A stretch of DNA of 64,000 nucleotides, taken from contig NZ_CP035119.1 of the NCBI RefSeq assembly GCF_004087835.1, positions 2,294,001 through 2,358,000 of the forward strand, written 5' to 3'. Source of the DNA: Halorussus pelagicus. Its GTDB lineage: Archaea; Halobacteriota; Halobacteria; Halobacteriales; Haladaptataceae. Both the position numbers and the translations under genes were made by a program. The notes below the pieces were generated by a model, which made no database searches, was not told where the DNA came from, and saw nothing but the letters and a program-made list of their open reading frames with translations. Shown here one piece after another: positions 1 through 8,591 of this stretch (the stretch's first letter is position 1; every line of letters starts with the position of its first letter).

Positions 1-531
1 GACGTGGCCGAGGTCTACTTCTCGCCGCGACTGGCCACCGAGCGCCACCGCGTCGCCGAGCAGGTGGACTCCGGCGAGCGCGCCTTCGACATGTTCGCCG
101 GGGTCGGTCCCTTCGTCGTCCCCTTCGCTAAGCGCGACGCGGAGGTCGTCGGCGTCGATCTGAACGAGCGCGCGGTCGAATACCTCCACGAGAACGCGCG
201 CCGAAACGACGTGGAAGAGCGCGTGACCGCGACTCAAGGAGACGTGAGGGACGTGGCTGGCGACTACGCCGACTGGGCCGACCGCGCGGTGATGAATCTG
301 CCCCACAGCGCCGACGAGTTCCTCGACGCGGCGGTCGAACTTGCTGGCGACGACTGCGTTCTCCACTACTACGACATCCAGCACGAGGACGACCCCTTCG
401 GGCCGGGCGAGGCCGCGATTCGGGCCGCCGCGGAACCCGAGTACGAGGTCGAAGTCGAGACACGCCACGTCGTCCGGTCGTACGCGCCCCACGAACTCAA
501 CGTCTGTCTCGACGTGCGACTGTCTCGCTAA
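1..531 (+). CDS. trm5: tRNA (guanine-N1)-methyltransferase, C-terminal part (partial)
   Basis: The reading frame is open from the first base, so the gene begins before the window and only the C-terminal 176 residues are seen. The segment is a class I SAM-dependent methyltransferase domain: motif I reads DMFAGVGPF, followed by the acidic GVDLN strand end, and the catalytic region is MNLPHSADEFLD. That NLPxSAxEFL form is characteristic of the Trm5 family, which methylates N1 of G37 next to the anticodon of archaeal tRNAs. The gene is followed by a tRNA gene in the same direction. Function by family resemblance; the N-terminal domains that separate the Trm5 subtypes are not visible. Confidence 0.85.
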   Translation, partial: DVAEVYFSPRLATERHRVAEQVDSGERAFDMFAGVGPFVVPFAKRDAEVVGVDLNERAVEYLHENARRNDVEERVTATQGDVRDVAGDYADWADRAVMNLPHSADEFLDAAVELAGDDCVLHYYDIQHEDDPFGPGEAAIRAAAEPEYEVEVETRHVVRSYAPHELNVCLDVRLSR

Positions 532-598
532 CGGCGGGCGATTTCGGAAGCCTTATTTTGTCTGTCGAGGGTAGTAAGTAGTGAAGACAGAGTAGCGC

Positions 599-673
599 GC
601 CGGTGTAGCTCAGACTGGCTAGAGCGATTCCTTCGTAAGGAATAGGCCGAGGGTTCAAATCCCTCCACCGGCT
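599..673 (+). tRNA. tRNA-Thr (anticodon CGT)
   Basis: A complete cloverleaf can be drawn. The acceptor stem GCCGGTG (599-605) pairs with CACCGGC (666-672), leaving a T discriminator at 673. The anticodon arm is ATTCC-TTCGTAA-GGAAT, giving anticodon CGT, which reads ACG threonine codons. The T arm contains GGGTTCAAATCCC. No intron and no encoded CCA are present. A T-rich element near 551-559 is the likely promoter. Its 3' end is partly duplicated downstream at 783-799. Confidence 0.95.
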
Positions 674-710
674 CTTTCTGCCGAACGTAGTGAGGCTGAG
701 GAGCGTTCCG

Positions 711-799
711 TGGTGGGATTTGATCGAGACGAGTCGCATGCCCGGAACGGCCGACGGCCGCACGCCCGGACCGTCTCGACGCAGTTCAAATCCCTCCAC
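711..799. repeat. Duplicated and inverted copies of the tRNA-Thr 3' end
   Basis: The 17-base tRNA segment GTTCAAATCCCTCCACC (653-669) recurs in direct orientation at 783-799. A shorter inverted form, GGTGGGATTTGA, lies at 712-723, so 711-799 is bounded by inverted copies. The interior carries no gene. tRNA 3' ends are the usual attachment sites of haloarchaeal integrases, so this is most simply read as a scar left by one or more integrated elements; no integrase gene is present in the window. Confidence 0.6.
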
Positions 800-853
800 C
801 TTCCTTTTCCGCGAATTACGTGTCGAACTGAATAAAGTGGCTACGCGACCTGA

Positions 854-1192
854 CTATCCGTCGCGCTCGTTCGTGAGAAAGTCCTGTCTGAACCACCGCA
901 CGTCGCCGAGGTTGCTTAGCTCGACTTTCCAGAACTTGTAGGAACCATTGTAGCAGGGTCCGTCGACGATCTCGCCCGGTTGACCGTCAATGTAGCGGTC
1001 GAAATCGCCGGTGCCACATCGGTCAGTCCAACCGGGAACTTTTCCGTCGGTCGAAACGATGTCGCCCACGTTCCACTCGTTGTGGGACGCCGAGGCGTTA
1101 CCGGCCGTCGCGAGGGCCGTGGTACCCGCGACGAACGCGACGCTGGCCGATTTGAGGACGCTACGCCGACTCGTGCTATCTTTTTCTCCCAT
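854..1192 (-). CDS. Small Tat-exported protein
   Basis: 112 residues, not recognised as a named family. The N-terminus has a twin-arginine signal (TSRRSVLKSA, residues 7-16), a hydrophobic stretch and a likely AxA cleavage site near residue 35. The mature part is about 75 residues, rich in Gly, Asp, Trp and aromatics, with two cysteines (DRCGTG and GPCYNG) that could form one disulfide. The DIVSTDGKVPGW region resembles a small beta-barrel. The AT-rich upstream DNA (1195-1260) holds TATA-like elements suggesting a leaderless transcript. It sits next to the tRNA-Thr scar and may be accessory DNA. Confidence 0.7.
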   Translation of the reverse strand: MGEKDSTSRRSVLKSASVAFVAGTTALATAGNASASHNEWNVGDIVSTDGKVPGWTDRCGTGDFDRYIDGQPGEIVDGPCYNGSYKFWKVELSNLGDVRWFRQDFLTNERDG

Positions 1193-1260
1193 AGCACTAA
1201 AATAAAAGTCCTATAGGTGGTTAATAATTTCTTAGTTAAATTTACAATAGATGTACGTTA

Positions 1261-1392
1261 CCTATTCTCAAATTTGCGAGGGACATCGTCATCTCGGAAG
1301 ATACCTACTGCGAAGAACTCGCCAACGTTCTCCCGTTCGCCGTTATCATTGACCGGCCTCGCCGCCGACCTCGACGAGCGCCCCGTCCGTAG
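1261..1392 (+). other. Possible short gene remnant, otherwise empty intergenic DNA
   Basis: The frame beginning at 1261 reads protein-like for about 30 codons (FARDIVISEDTYCEELANV) with no plausible start or downstream continuation. It may be a fragment of a lost gene or chance; no family is recognised. The rest of the 1193-1416 gap is AT-rich promoter-like DNA for the gene on the minus strand. Confidence 0.2.
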
Positions 1393-1416
1393 ATGAAGTA
1401 TGGAAACGGTCTCTCC

Positions 1417-2505
1417 TCAACCCTCCACGCTCCGCTCAACCTCCGAAACCCCCCGCACGTCCTCGCGCTCCACGCCGTCGAACGCCAGTGCGAACTCCGG
1501 GCCGAACGCCGACGCCGGTGTGTGGAACCCCGCCTTGACCTCGTTGGAGACGACCCGCCGGGCGGCCTCGACCGCGGTCCGGGCGGTCAGGCTGTAGGGG
1601 TCGGGCGTTCGCATTCTGGCCGCGAAGCGCCTGCCGTCGTCGTCCTCGACCTCGCCCCAGACGCGGGCCGAGTTCCGGGCGCGCTCCTCGGTGGTGGGTC
1701 CCGAGACCACCCTGTCAACGACGGCCTTCAGCGCGCTCCGGACTGGCCGCGACCCCAACAGCGGCGCGAGCGGTCGGGTATTGGCCATCACCGTCGCGGC
1801 ATACTCCGGGACCGTGGCGTAGGTCTCGATGTTCGGAATTCCGGTGGTGTGGTAGGCCGACGACACGTCGCCCCACGGAATCGTCACCGCGGGCTTGGGA
1901 CCGCGGCCGAAGTCGAGGCGGCGGGTCTTCCACGCCGAGGGAACCGACCGAATCCGCCCGTCCTCGCGCACCGCGCCCGGCCGGGCCAGTCCCTCCGCGA
2001 TGGACTTGGCGGTGCCGGACGAGAGCGTCCCCATCCCGTCGATGGCGAGCGTGAGTCGCGTCGCCGACGGGAGCGCGTTGGCGAGATAGCCAGCGAGACA
2101 GTCGGTCGGCACCACGTCGAAACCGACCGCCGGGAGCAGGGTTACGTCGGTCGCCTCGGCCTCGTCGGCGCGCCCCGCGACGGCCTCCAGCACGTCGAGT
2201 TCACCCGTGATGTCGAGGTAGTCGGTGCCCGCGTTCAGACACGCCGAGTAGAGCGGTTCGGCGGTCTCCGAGACCGGACCCGCGCAGTTCAACACCGCCG
2301 AGAACCCCGCAACCTGTCGCTCGACGACCTCGGGATGTTGGAGGCTAAACACGCGGTGGTCGAGACCGAGGTCGGTCGCCTGCGCCTCGACTTTCTCGGC
2401 CGACCGACCCGAGAGGACCGGTGTCAGCCCCCGCTCCAGCGCGCTCTGGGCGACGAGCGCGCCCGTGTATCCGTACGACCCGTAGACGAGCAGTTCGTCG
2501 GTCAT
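1417..2505 (-). CDS. Saccharopine dehydrogenase-like / trans-acting enoyl reductase family protein
   Basis: 362 residues. An N-terminal Rossmann fold starts at residue 5 with VYGSYGYTGALVA, the form seen in saccharopine-dehydrogenase-like NADP-binding proteins and in mycobacterial trans-acting enoyl reductases. It continues with LNCAGPVSETAEPLYSACL and DYLDITGE, both conserved in this family. Members reduce or isomerise lipid or polyketide intermediates, but the substrate in haloarchaea is not known. A cytosolic NAD(P)H-dependent oxidoreductase is the safe reading. It is monocistronic and divergent from crtB. Confidence 0.8.
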   Translation of the reverse strand: MTDELLVYGSYGYTGALVAQSALERGLTPVLSGRSAEKVEAQATDLGLDHRVFSLQHPEVVERQVAGFSAVLNCAGPVSETAEPLYSACLNAGTDYLDITGELDVLEAVAGRADEAEATDVTLLPAVGFDVVPTDCLAGYLANALPSATRLTLAIDGMGTLSSGTAKSIAEGLARPGAVREDGRIRSVPSAWKTRRLDFGRGPKPAVTIPWGDVSSAYHTTGIPNIETYATVPEYAATVMANTRPLAPLLGSRPVRSALKAVVDRVVSGPTTEERARNSARVWGEVEDDDGRRFAARMRTPDPYSLTARTAVEAARRVVSNEVKAGFHTPASAFGPEFALAFDGVEREDVRGVSEVERSVEG

Positions 2506-2685
2506 GCGTTCGGATTACACGGTCAGGCGTAAAACTCGCAGGGCCACCGGCGGGGAAAGACACGACAAGTCCAGTCAGTCACACAGATATTCCCAACGCC
2601 AACAGTTAACCCGAACGAATCCCTAAACCGAACGCTGCGGGGGCCGCTGCTGTTCGGCCGGACTCTGCACAACACAGGAGACATA

Positions 2686-3639
2686 ATGGTCACCGACCGA
2701 CAACTCCGACGGAGCAAGACGATTCAGCAGCGAACCGGCAGAACCTTCCATTTCGCTACGCGGTTGCTCCCCGAGCGGGTCCGCGACCCGACGTACGTCG
2801 TCTACGCGTTCTTCCGCGTGGCCGACGAGGTCGTGGACGGCGCGACCGACCTGCCGCCCGAGGAGCAACGCGAGCGACTCGAACGACTTCGAGCAGAGGC
2901 GCTGGGCCGGAAAGAGACCGACGACGACGTTCTCGCGGCTTTCCAAGAGGTCAGCGAGAACCGCGGGATTCCCGACGAGGAGATAGAGATATTCATCGAC
3001 GCGATGCTCTCGGACATCGAGAAGAATCGCTGGGAGTCCTACGACGAACTGGCGGAGTACATGCGCGGGTCGGCCGCCGCCGTCGGCGTGATGATGAACG
3101 CCGTGATAGGCGTCGAGGAACCCGAACGAGCGAAGCCTCACGCGGTCGCGCTCGGCGAGGCGTTCCAGTTGACGAACTTCCTGCGCGACGTGCGCGAGGA
3201 CATCGAGGACCACGACCGCATCTATCTCCCCGGCGACACCCGCGACCGACACGGCGTCACGGAGGCCGACATTCGGCGTTGCAACCCGACCGACGGCTTC
3301 CGGGCCGCGATGGCCGACGAACTGCGCCGCGCCGAGCGAAAGTACCGCGAGGGCGTCGCGGGCATCGAGTATCTGCCCGAGGACTGCCAGTTCGCGGTGC
3401 TATACGCCGCGGTACTCTACGCCGAGCATCACCGCCTCATCCGGGCGCTCGACTACGACGTGTTCTCGTCGCCGCCCGAAGTCGGGGCGTTTCGCGCGGC
3501 GTGGCTCTGGGCGAAGACGCGCTGGCACTGGCAGAAGTCACGGGACCCAGTTACCGTGTTTCGGGCGGTCAGCGCCATCCCGAAAGCCGAGAGCGGCCAC
3601 GCGAGCCACCACCCCGAAGGGACGCCGCAGGCTGACTGA
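2686..3639 (+). CDS. crtB: Phytoene synthase (squalene/phytoene synthase family)
   Basis: 317 residues. Head-to-head condensation of two geranylgeranyl diphosphates to phytoene is the first committed step to bacterioruberin and retinal carotenoids. Both Asp-rich Mg-binding motifs are present: DEVVD at residues 47-51, and NFLRDVREDIEDHDRIYLP around residues 165-183. Length is normal for the family. The start is supported by an AGGAG ribosome-binding site at 2676-2680. A squalene synthase role is less likely because haloarchaeal squalene synthases form a separate group, but the fold does not exclude it. Confidence 0.88.
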   Translation: MVTDRQLRRSKTIQQRTGRTFHFATRLLPERVRDPTYVVYAFFRVADEVVDGATDLPPEEQRERLERLRAEALGRKETDDDVLAAFQEVSENRGIPDEEIEIFIDAMLSDIEKNRWESYDELAEYMRGSAAAVGVMMNAVIGVEEPERAKPHAVALGEAFQLTNFLRDVREDIEDHDRIYLPGDTRDRHGVTEADIRRCNPTDGFRAAMADELRRAERKYREGVAGIEYLPEDCQFAVLYAAVLYAEHHRLIRALDYDVFSSPPEVGAFRAAWLWAKTRWHWQKSRDPVTVFRAVSAIPKAESGHASHHPEGTPQAD

Positions 3640-3689
3640 GTCGGCCGCGGCGTCCGATTTTCCGAGAAAATCGATTCCGTAGTTACTCC

Positions 3690-3772
3690 TCAGTCGTGCC
3701 GGAAACGCCGTTAGAGGCAAGCTCTGACGAGCCTCCGGCGACTCCTTCCCGACGGTCAGTCGTGCCGGAAAC
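3690..3772. repeat. 17-bp direct repeat at the purNH stop codon
   Basis: The 17 bases TCAGTCGTGCCGGAAAC occur at 3690-3706 and again at 3756-3772, a period of 66 bases. The second copy is the end of the purNH coding sequence including its stop codon (minus strand); the first is a duplicated tail in the space between the converging crtB and purNH genes. Between them GAGGC (3714-3718) can pair with GCCTC (3731-3735), a possible weak terminator hairpin. Confidence 0.5.
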
Positions 3773-5381
3773 ACCGACTGCCGGTGAACACCATCGCTAT
3801 GTCGTGTTCGTCGGCGGCCTCGATTACGTCGTCGTCGTTGACCGACCCGCCGGGCTGAATCACGGCCTCGATGCCCGCCTCGGCGGCCGCCTCGATGGCG
3901 TCCGGGAAGGGGAAGAAGGCGTCGCTGGCCATGACCGCGCCCTCGGCGGACTTACCCTCGGCGTCCTTCTCGGCCTTCATCTTCGCAATCTCGACGGCGT
4001 CCACTCGGGAGACCTGCCCCGCCCCGACGCCGACGGTTTCGGTGCCGTCGGCGAACAGGATGGCGTTGGACTTGACGTGTTTGATGGTCTGCCACGCGAA
4101 CAGCAGCGAGCCGAGTTGGTCGTCGGTGGGGTCGCGCTCCGTGACGACCTCCAACTCCTCGCGGGTCGGCGCTTGCAGGTCGCGCTCCTGGACGAGTCGG
4201 CCGCCCACGAGGTCCTTCTCGGTGGTCGTCTCCGAGATGTCCGCGAACGTCTCTTCGTCTCGGACATCCAGCACGCGCAGGTTGTCCTTCTCGCGGAGGG
4301 TCGCCAGCGCGTCGTCGGTGTATCCCGGCGCGACGACGACCTCCTTGAACGAGTCGATTACCTGCGTTGCGGTCGCGTCGTCGCACTCGCGGTTCAGCGC
4401 GACGATACCGCCGAACGCGCTCTTGGCGTCCGTCGAGAGCGCGCGCTCGTAGGCCTCCGCAAGCGAATCGGCGGTGGCACACCCCGCCGGGTTCGTGTGC
4501 TTGATGACCGCCGCGGCGGGCCGGTCGAACTCCTTGACCAGATTCAGCGCGGCGTCGGCGTCGTTGTAGTTGTTGTAGCCCATCCCCTTCGCGCCCTCGT
4601 TCAACTGGGGGGCGTCTACGACGCTGGCCTCCTCGCAGGTGGCGTCGCCGTAGAGCGCGGCGTCCTGATGGGGATTCTCGCCGTAGCGCAGGTTCGCGGC
4701 GCGGTCGGCCGATTCGAGCTTTCGGACCGGGAACTGGCCGTCCTCGTCGCCCTCGACACGGACCGCGCCCGCCTCGGCGTCCACGTCGAGTCGGCCCTCG
4801 GCGAACCACTTGACCGCGCGCGGGTAGGCCCTGAACTCGCCCTCGTAGAGGACGCGCTCTTTCAGGTCCGCCTCGTCGTCGTCTGTGTAGACCGGGACCG
4901 GTTCTTGAGTGACGATGGGTCCGGCGTCCACCTCGCTCTCGACGACCGCGCCCTCGTCGTCGGTGGCGTCGGTGACGACGTGGACCGTACACCCGGTGGC
5001 CTTCACGCTCGCGTCAAGGACCTGCCGGTGGGCGTCCATGCCGGGGAACGACGGCAGCAGCGACGGGTGGACGTTCAGCGTCAGGGGCGTCTCGTCCAAG
5101 AACGCGTCCGAGAGGATGCGCATGTAGCCGTCGAGACAGACGAGGTCGAAGTCGTATGCTTCGAGCGCGCCGACCACGCGCTCCTCGTGATCGCGTCTGC
5201 TCTCGTCGTCGCCTCGCTCTACGACTTCCGTGGGAATCCCGCGCTTCTCTGCGGCTTCCAGCACGGGCGCGTCCGGGTCGTTGGTCACCACGACGCCGAC
5301 TTCCGCGCCGCCGGGGGCGCGGTCGGCGAGGTGCATCAGGTTCCGTCCGCGGTTACTGGCGAGTCCAGCGATTCGAGTCAT
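3756..5381 (-). CDS. purH: Bifunctional GAR formyltransferase / AICAR formyltransferase (PurN-PurH fusion)
   Basis: 541 residues. Residues 1 to about 190 are a GART (PurN) domain with catalytic Asn and His in [13 protein letters not shown] and the following [11 protein letters not shown]. Residues from about 215 on are the AICAR transformylase half of PurH, with [10 protein letters not shown] and catalytic Lys-His in [10 protein letters not shown]. The IMP cyclohydrolase domain of bacterial PurH is absent, as expected in archaea that use PurO. The protein would catalyse the two formyl transfers of purine synthesis. The ATG at 5381 is chosen over a GTG at 5441 because a TATA element (5432-5440) lies between them. 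Confidence 0.9.
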   Translation of the reverse strand: MTRIAGLASNRGRNLMHLADRAPGGAEVGVVVTNDPDAPVLEAAEKRGIPTEVVERGDDESRRDHEERVVGALEAYDFDLVCLDGYMRILSDAFLDETPLTLNVHPSLLPSFPGMDAHRQVLDASVKATGCTVHVVTDATDDEGAVVESEVDAGPIVTQEPVPVYTDDDEADLKERVLYEGEFRAYPRAVKWFAEGRLDVDAEAGAVRVEGDEDGQFPVRKLESADRAANLRYGENPHQDAALYGDATCEEASVVDAPQLNEGAKGMGYNNYNDADAALNLVKEFDRPAAAVIKHTNPAGCATADSLAEAYERALSTDAKSAFGGIVALNRECDDATATQVIDSFKEVVVAPGYTDDALATLREKDNLRVLDVRDEETFADISETTTEKDLVGGRLVQERDLQAPTREELEVVTERDPTDDQLGSLLFAWQTIKHVKSNAILFADGTETVGVGAGQVSRVDAVEIAKMKAEKDAEGKSAEGAVMASDAFFPFPDAIEAAAEAGIEAVIQPGGSVNDDDVIEAADEHDIAMVFTGSRCFRHD

Positions 5382-5431
5382 GTTCGAACCCCCGCTCGCG
5401 GAGGAAAAAGGCATTGCGGTCTCGAACGAGA

Positions 5432-5494
5432 GATTATACACGAACGAGGATACTTTTGGCTTTTATACCCGATTCAGCCCTTTCGATATACACG
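5432..5494. promoter_or_regulatory. Divergent purNH / purB promoter region
   Basis: On the minus strand GTATAATC (complement of 5432-5440) lies about 50 bases before the purNH ATG. On the plus strand TTTTATAC (5461-5468) and CGATATA (5484-5490) precede the purB ATG at 5549. Two purine genes thus share a 167-base control region, which would allow joint regulation; no operator palindrome is evident. Confidence 0.6.
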
Positions 5495-5548
5495 TCTGTG
5501 ACGACTTCGACCGACACGCTTTTGCCGTCAGCCGGGCCAGATTGGCAC

Positions 5549-6934
5549 ATGAACTCCCTCTACGCCGTGTCGCCGCTCGACGGCCGGTACGCCGGTCGGA
5601 CCGAACCCCTGCGCGAGTACGCGAGCGAGGCCGCGCTCATGCGCGCTCGCGTGCGAGTCGAAGTCGAGTATCTGGTCGCGCTGGCCGACCTCGACGCGAC
5701 CCCGCTGGAACTGGCCGCCGCGGACCGCGACCACCTGCGGAGCCTCTACGAGGAGTTCGACGAGGACGACGCCGACCTCGTCAAGCGAATCGAGACCGAG
5801 GGCTACCGCGACTACTCGGCGACCAACCACGACGTGAAGGCCGTCGAGTATTTCGTCCGCGAGAACCTGCCCGAGGACACAGCGGATGCGTCTTCGTGGA
5901 TTCACTTCGCGCTGACCAGCGAGGACGTGAACAACCTCGCCTACCGCTTGCTGGTGAAGGGCGCTGTCGAGGACGTTCTCCTGCCGGAACTCGGCGAAAT
6001 TCGGGACGCGCTCGGAGACCTCGCCCGCGAGTACGCGGACGTGCCCATGCTCGCGCGGACCCACGGCCAGCCAGCGACCCCGACCACCTTTGGCAAGGAG
6101 ATGGCCGTCTTCGCCTCGCGCCTCGGCCGCGCCATCGGTCGCGTGAAAGAGGCCCGCGACGGACTTCAGGGCAAACTGGCTGGCGCGTCGGGCACCTACG
6201 CGGCCCACGTCGCGGCCTACCCCGACGTGGAGTGGTCCGCGTTCGCTGGGGAGTTCGTGGAGGGACTCGGTCTCGAACGGGCACCGCTCACGACGCAGGT
6301 CAACCCCTGCGACGACCTCGCGGAACTGTTCGACGCCCTGCGCGGGGCGAACAACGTCCTGCTCGACTTGGACCGCGACGCGTGGCGCTACGTCAGCGAC
6401 CGCTACCTCGGTCAGGAGGTGACGGAGGGCGAAACCGGTTCCTCGACTATGCCCCACAAGGTCAACCCCATCGACTTCGAAAACAGCGAGGGGAACCTCT
6501 CGAAAGCCAACTCGGACCTCGTCTTCCTCGGCGACTACGTCACCTCGTCGCGGCTTCAGCGGGACCTCTCGGACTCCACGGTGAAGCGAAACGTCGGCGC
6601 GGCGTTCGCCTACTGCCTGCTGGGCTACGTCAAGTTGCAGGCCGGACTCGGCAAGGTCGTGCCCAACGAACAGGTCATGCGCGAGGACTTGGACGACACC
6701 CCCGAAATCATCGGCGAGGCGGTTCAGACCATCCTCCGGCGCGAGGGCCACGACGACGCCTACGAGCGCGTCAAGGACCTCACGCGCGGCCAGCGCGTGA
6801 CCCTCGAAGACTTCCGTGACCTCTTTGCGGACCTCGACGTGGACGAGGCGACCCGCGAGGAACTGCTGGACCTGACGCCCGCTGGGTACACTGGCGTCGC
6901 CGGAGCGATGGTCGAGTCGCTGGGCGGGGAGTAA
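5549..6934 (+). CDS. purB: Adenylosuccinate lyase
   Basis: 461 residues, normal length. It releases fumarate from SAICAR and from adenylosuccinate in purine and AMP synthesis. The fumarase/aspartase superfamily signature SSTMPHKVNPIDFEN holds the mobile catalytic serine loop. The general acid-base histidine lies in ARTHGQPATPTTFGKE, and TSEDVNN is the third conserved region. The start ATG gives the typical MNSLYAVSPLDGRY N-terminus of this enzyme. It is divergent from purNH with a shared promoter region. Confidence 0.95.
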   Translation: MNSLYAVSPLDGRYAGRTEPLREYASEAALMRARVRVEVEYLVALADLDATPLELAAADRDHLRSLYEEFDEDDADLVKRIETEGYRDYSATNHDVKAVEYFVRENLPEDTADASSWIHFALTSEDVNNLAYRLLVKGAVEDVLLPELGEIRDALGDLAREYADVPMLARTHGQPATPTTFGKEMAVFASRLGRAIGRVKEARDGLQGKLAGASGTYAAHVAAYPDVEWSAFAGEFVEGLGLERAPLTTQVNPCDDLAELFDALRGANNVLLDLDRDAWRYVSDRYLGQEVTEGETGSSTMPHKVNPIDFENSEGNLSKANSDLVFLGDYVTSSRLQRDLSDSTVKRNVGAAFAYCLLGYVKLQAGLGKVVPNEQVMREDLDDTPEIIGEAVQTILRREGHDDAYERVKDLTRGQRVTLEDFRDLFADLDVDEATREELLDLTPAGYTGVAGAMVESLGGE

Positions 6935-7032
6935 CGACGGCGGTCCGGTCGGTCTCGGCAGTAAGTATCGTCTTTGCTCTTTTTCTCAGCTATTCGGGCA
7001 CATGGATATGAAAAGGTAAAGCCGACTTCCAA

Positions 7033-7467
7033 TCACGGTGCGGCGGGACTACGCTCGTTCGAGTTACCGCCGTTCGGGAGCGATAGCGTGACTTCGATCT
7101 CGATTTCGTCGTACGGGACGACGGGGCACTTGGCGCGACCGTTCTGTTCTAGCTCCATGATTCCGTACTCTTCCAACAGCGTCACGTCGTCGTGAACGTC
7201 GCTGACGTTCCGGTCGAGTCGGTCGGACAACTGTCGGATGCTTCCGGGCGAGTTCTCCATGACCGAGCGGAGCAGTTCGAGTCGTCGCGGCGTCAAGAGG
7301 CGCTGAATCCGTTCCGGGTCCTCGAAGCTCAGAACGCGAGGACCGTTCTCCTCCCCGCGGTCGAACTCCCGTGCAGATTCGAGTGCGCGCTCTTTGAACG
7401 ACTCCCACGGCTTGGATTCGATTCGGAGCTTCTGATCTTTCTGATTCGTTTCGTTGCTGTCTGACAT
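7033..7467 (-). CDS. Winged-helix DNA-binding protein, HVO_A0114 family (probable antitoxin)
   Basis: 144 residues. The central part has a winged helix-turn-helix: LLTPRRLELLRSVM, then SIRQLSDRLDRNVSDVHDDVTLLEEYGIMELEQNG. This matches the haloarchaeal HVO_A0114 type of putative DNA-binding proteins, which usually accompany a DUF6516 (TumE-type) partner. That partner lies 200 bases upstream on the same strand. The N-terminus is charged and probably flexible. The likely job is autoregulation and neutralisation of the toxin, inferred from family and context only. Confidence 0.7.
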   Translation of the reverse strand: MSDSNETNQKDQKLRIESKPWESFKERALESAREFDRGEENGPRVLSFEDPERIQRLLTPRRLELLRSVMENSPGSIRQLSDRLDRNVSDVHDDVTLLEEYGIMELEQNGRAKCPVVPYDEIEIEVTLSLPNGGNSNERSPAAP

Positions 7468-7667
7468 TCGGTCTTGTGGGATGGCCTTCCGGTATGCCGG
7501 ACTGCGGCAAGTTGACTTACTTGGTGAGTGTACGACCGAAGTCCGGAAGTCGATACTGCTGTTTGCTATCTCGTTTCCTATCTCGTTGCGTCCTCCTCGT
7601 AGCGAGACTGCGACTCCTGCTCAAGAGACGAGACTCGTCCCTTCGACTCGACACCTGACAGTAGCGT

Positions 7668-7946
7668 CTACCTCTGCAGTTCTTCGACTTCTTCGAAGAA
7701 CTGCTCCAAGTGCGCTTCCACGCTCCCCTCGTACTCGATTGGTATGCCCTCGCCGTCGCCCTCGTGTCGCTCGTGAACGCCGTGGGCATTGTCGTACCGC
7801 AGTATGGGTGTTCCGTCCGGATTGACGAACTGGAACGAGTACTTGATTCCAAGATCATGGATTTCGCTTTCGGGAACGCGGGAGACGCTGACTTCGACGA
7901 AACTGCCGTCACGAAACTCGAAGCGTGGATTCTGTTCTAAATTCAC
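7668..7946 (-). CDS. DUF6516 / TumE-like protein (probable toxin)
   Basis: 92 residues. The sequence, with a FEFRDGSFVEVSVSRVP start, KYSFQFVNPDGTPILRYDNAHG middle and an acidic C-terminal helix, matches the DUF6516 (TumE) group of small toxins paired with helix-turn-helix antitoxins. The HTH gene follows on the same strand after an unusually long 200-base gap; in most such pairs the genes touch or overlap. Base composition is lower in GC than the flanks, consistent with mobile DNA. The mode of action of the toxin is not known to me. Confidence 0.6.
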   Translation of the reverse strand: MNLEQNPRFEFRDGSFVEVSVSRVPESEIHDLGIKYSFQFVNPDGTPILRYDNAHGVHERHEGDGEGIPIEYEGSVEAHLEQFFEEVEELQR

Positions 7947-8087
7947 GCCTTCTCCTCGCTCGTCGTCGCTCGGCGCGACGTGTTCGGTTACGCAGGCGGA
8001 AGATATATTTCTTTGGGGTCAGAGCCAAACATAGATCGAAATCCCTCCAACAGTTCGCACGACAGAACCCACTATCAGCGAAACCAA

Positions 8088-8095
8088 TTTATAAT
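8088..8095 (+). promoter_or_regulatory. TATA box for the 8115 gene
   Basis: TTTATAAT lies about 25 bases before the GTG at 8115, the spacing expected for a leaderless haloarchaeal transcript. It decides the start of the following gene in favour of this GTG over one at 7980. Confidence 0.65.
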
Positions 8096-8114
8096 CTCGT
8101 TCATACGTCCGAAC

Positions 8115-8555
8115 GTGAGCGATAGCGTTTACTTTGGTCTCTTCATCGTCGGCATCTTCCTGCTGACCGGCGCGCTCGTCGTCGGCGTCGGCGCGCTTGA
8201 GTACGAAGTCACGTCGCTGGGCACCGTCAAAGAGGTCCCCGACGACACCGAGTCGCTGGTCGTCTACGACAGTCTCTCGGAGCGCGACCGCCAAACTGTC
8301 CAGCGCGTCCTCGCGGGCGAGCGACTCGTCGTCCGCGACCCGACCGAACTGCCGGGACCGCGGAAGACGAAGGGGAAGTTAGCCGTCCAGCGCGACGGCG
8401 AGACGTATCTCGTCACTCGCCGCGTCTTTTTCAACTGGCGGACGAAGTTCGGCGCGAGTTCGATAGCGATGGCCGCCGCGGGTCTGCTCGCGGTCAGCGA
8501 GGCCGTCCGGCGACAGCACTTCCCTCACCGAACCGTCGTGTGGACGCGGCGCTGA
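8115..8555 (+). CDS. Small membrane protein of unknown function
   Basis: 146 residues, family not recognised. A transmembrane helix (about residues 6-28, FGLFIVGIFLLTGALVVGVG) is followed by a hydrophilic domain of about 85 residues with SLSERDRQTVQRVLAGE, and a second, weaker helix near residue 115 (SSIAMAAAGLLAVSEAV). The layout suggests a membrane-anchored protein with one globular loop. The GTG start is set by the TATA box at 8088-8095 (leaderless). It lies between the toxin-antitoxin pair and the halocin-like gene; no functional link is shown. Confidence 0.65.
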   Translation: MSDSVYFGLFIVGIFLLTGALVVGVGALEYEVTSLGTVKEVPDDTESLVVYDSLSERDRQTVQRVLAGERLVVRDPTELPGPRKTKGKLAVQRDGETYLVTRRVFFNWRTKFGASSIAMAAAGLLAVSEAVRRQHFPHRTVVWTRR

Positions 8556-8591
8556 GCGTGGTAACCGAGCGGTCGCGCTCGGCGGTTTCGC

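Noticed and set aside
1393-2532. Long open frame on the plus strand opposite the enoyl-reductase-like gene
   Set aside because: Its translation is rich in Arg, Gly and His with no domain, and it is the antisense shadow of a recognised gene; high GC removes stops from the opposite strand.
3696-5501. 601-codon open frame opposite purNH
   Set aside because: Antisense shadow of a gene with clear catalytic motifs; composition (VVVGG, RGDGR) is not protein-like.
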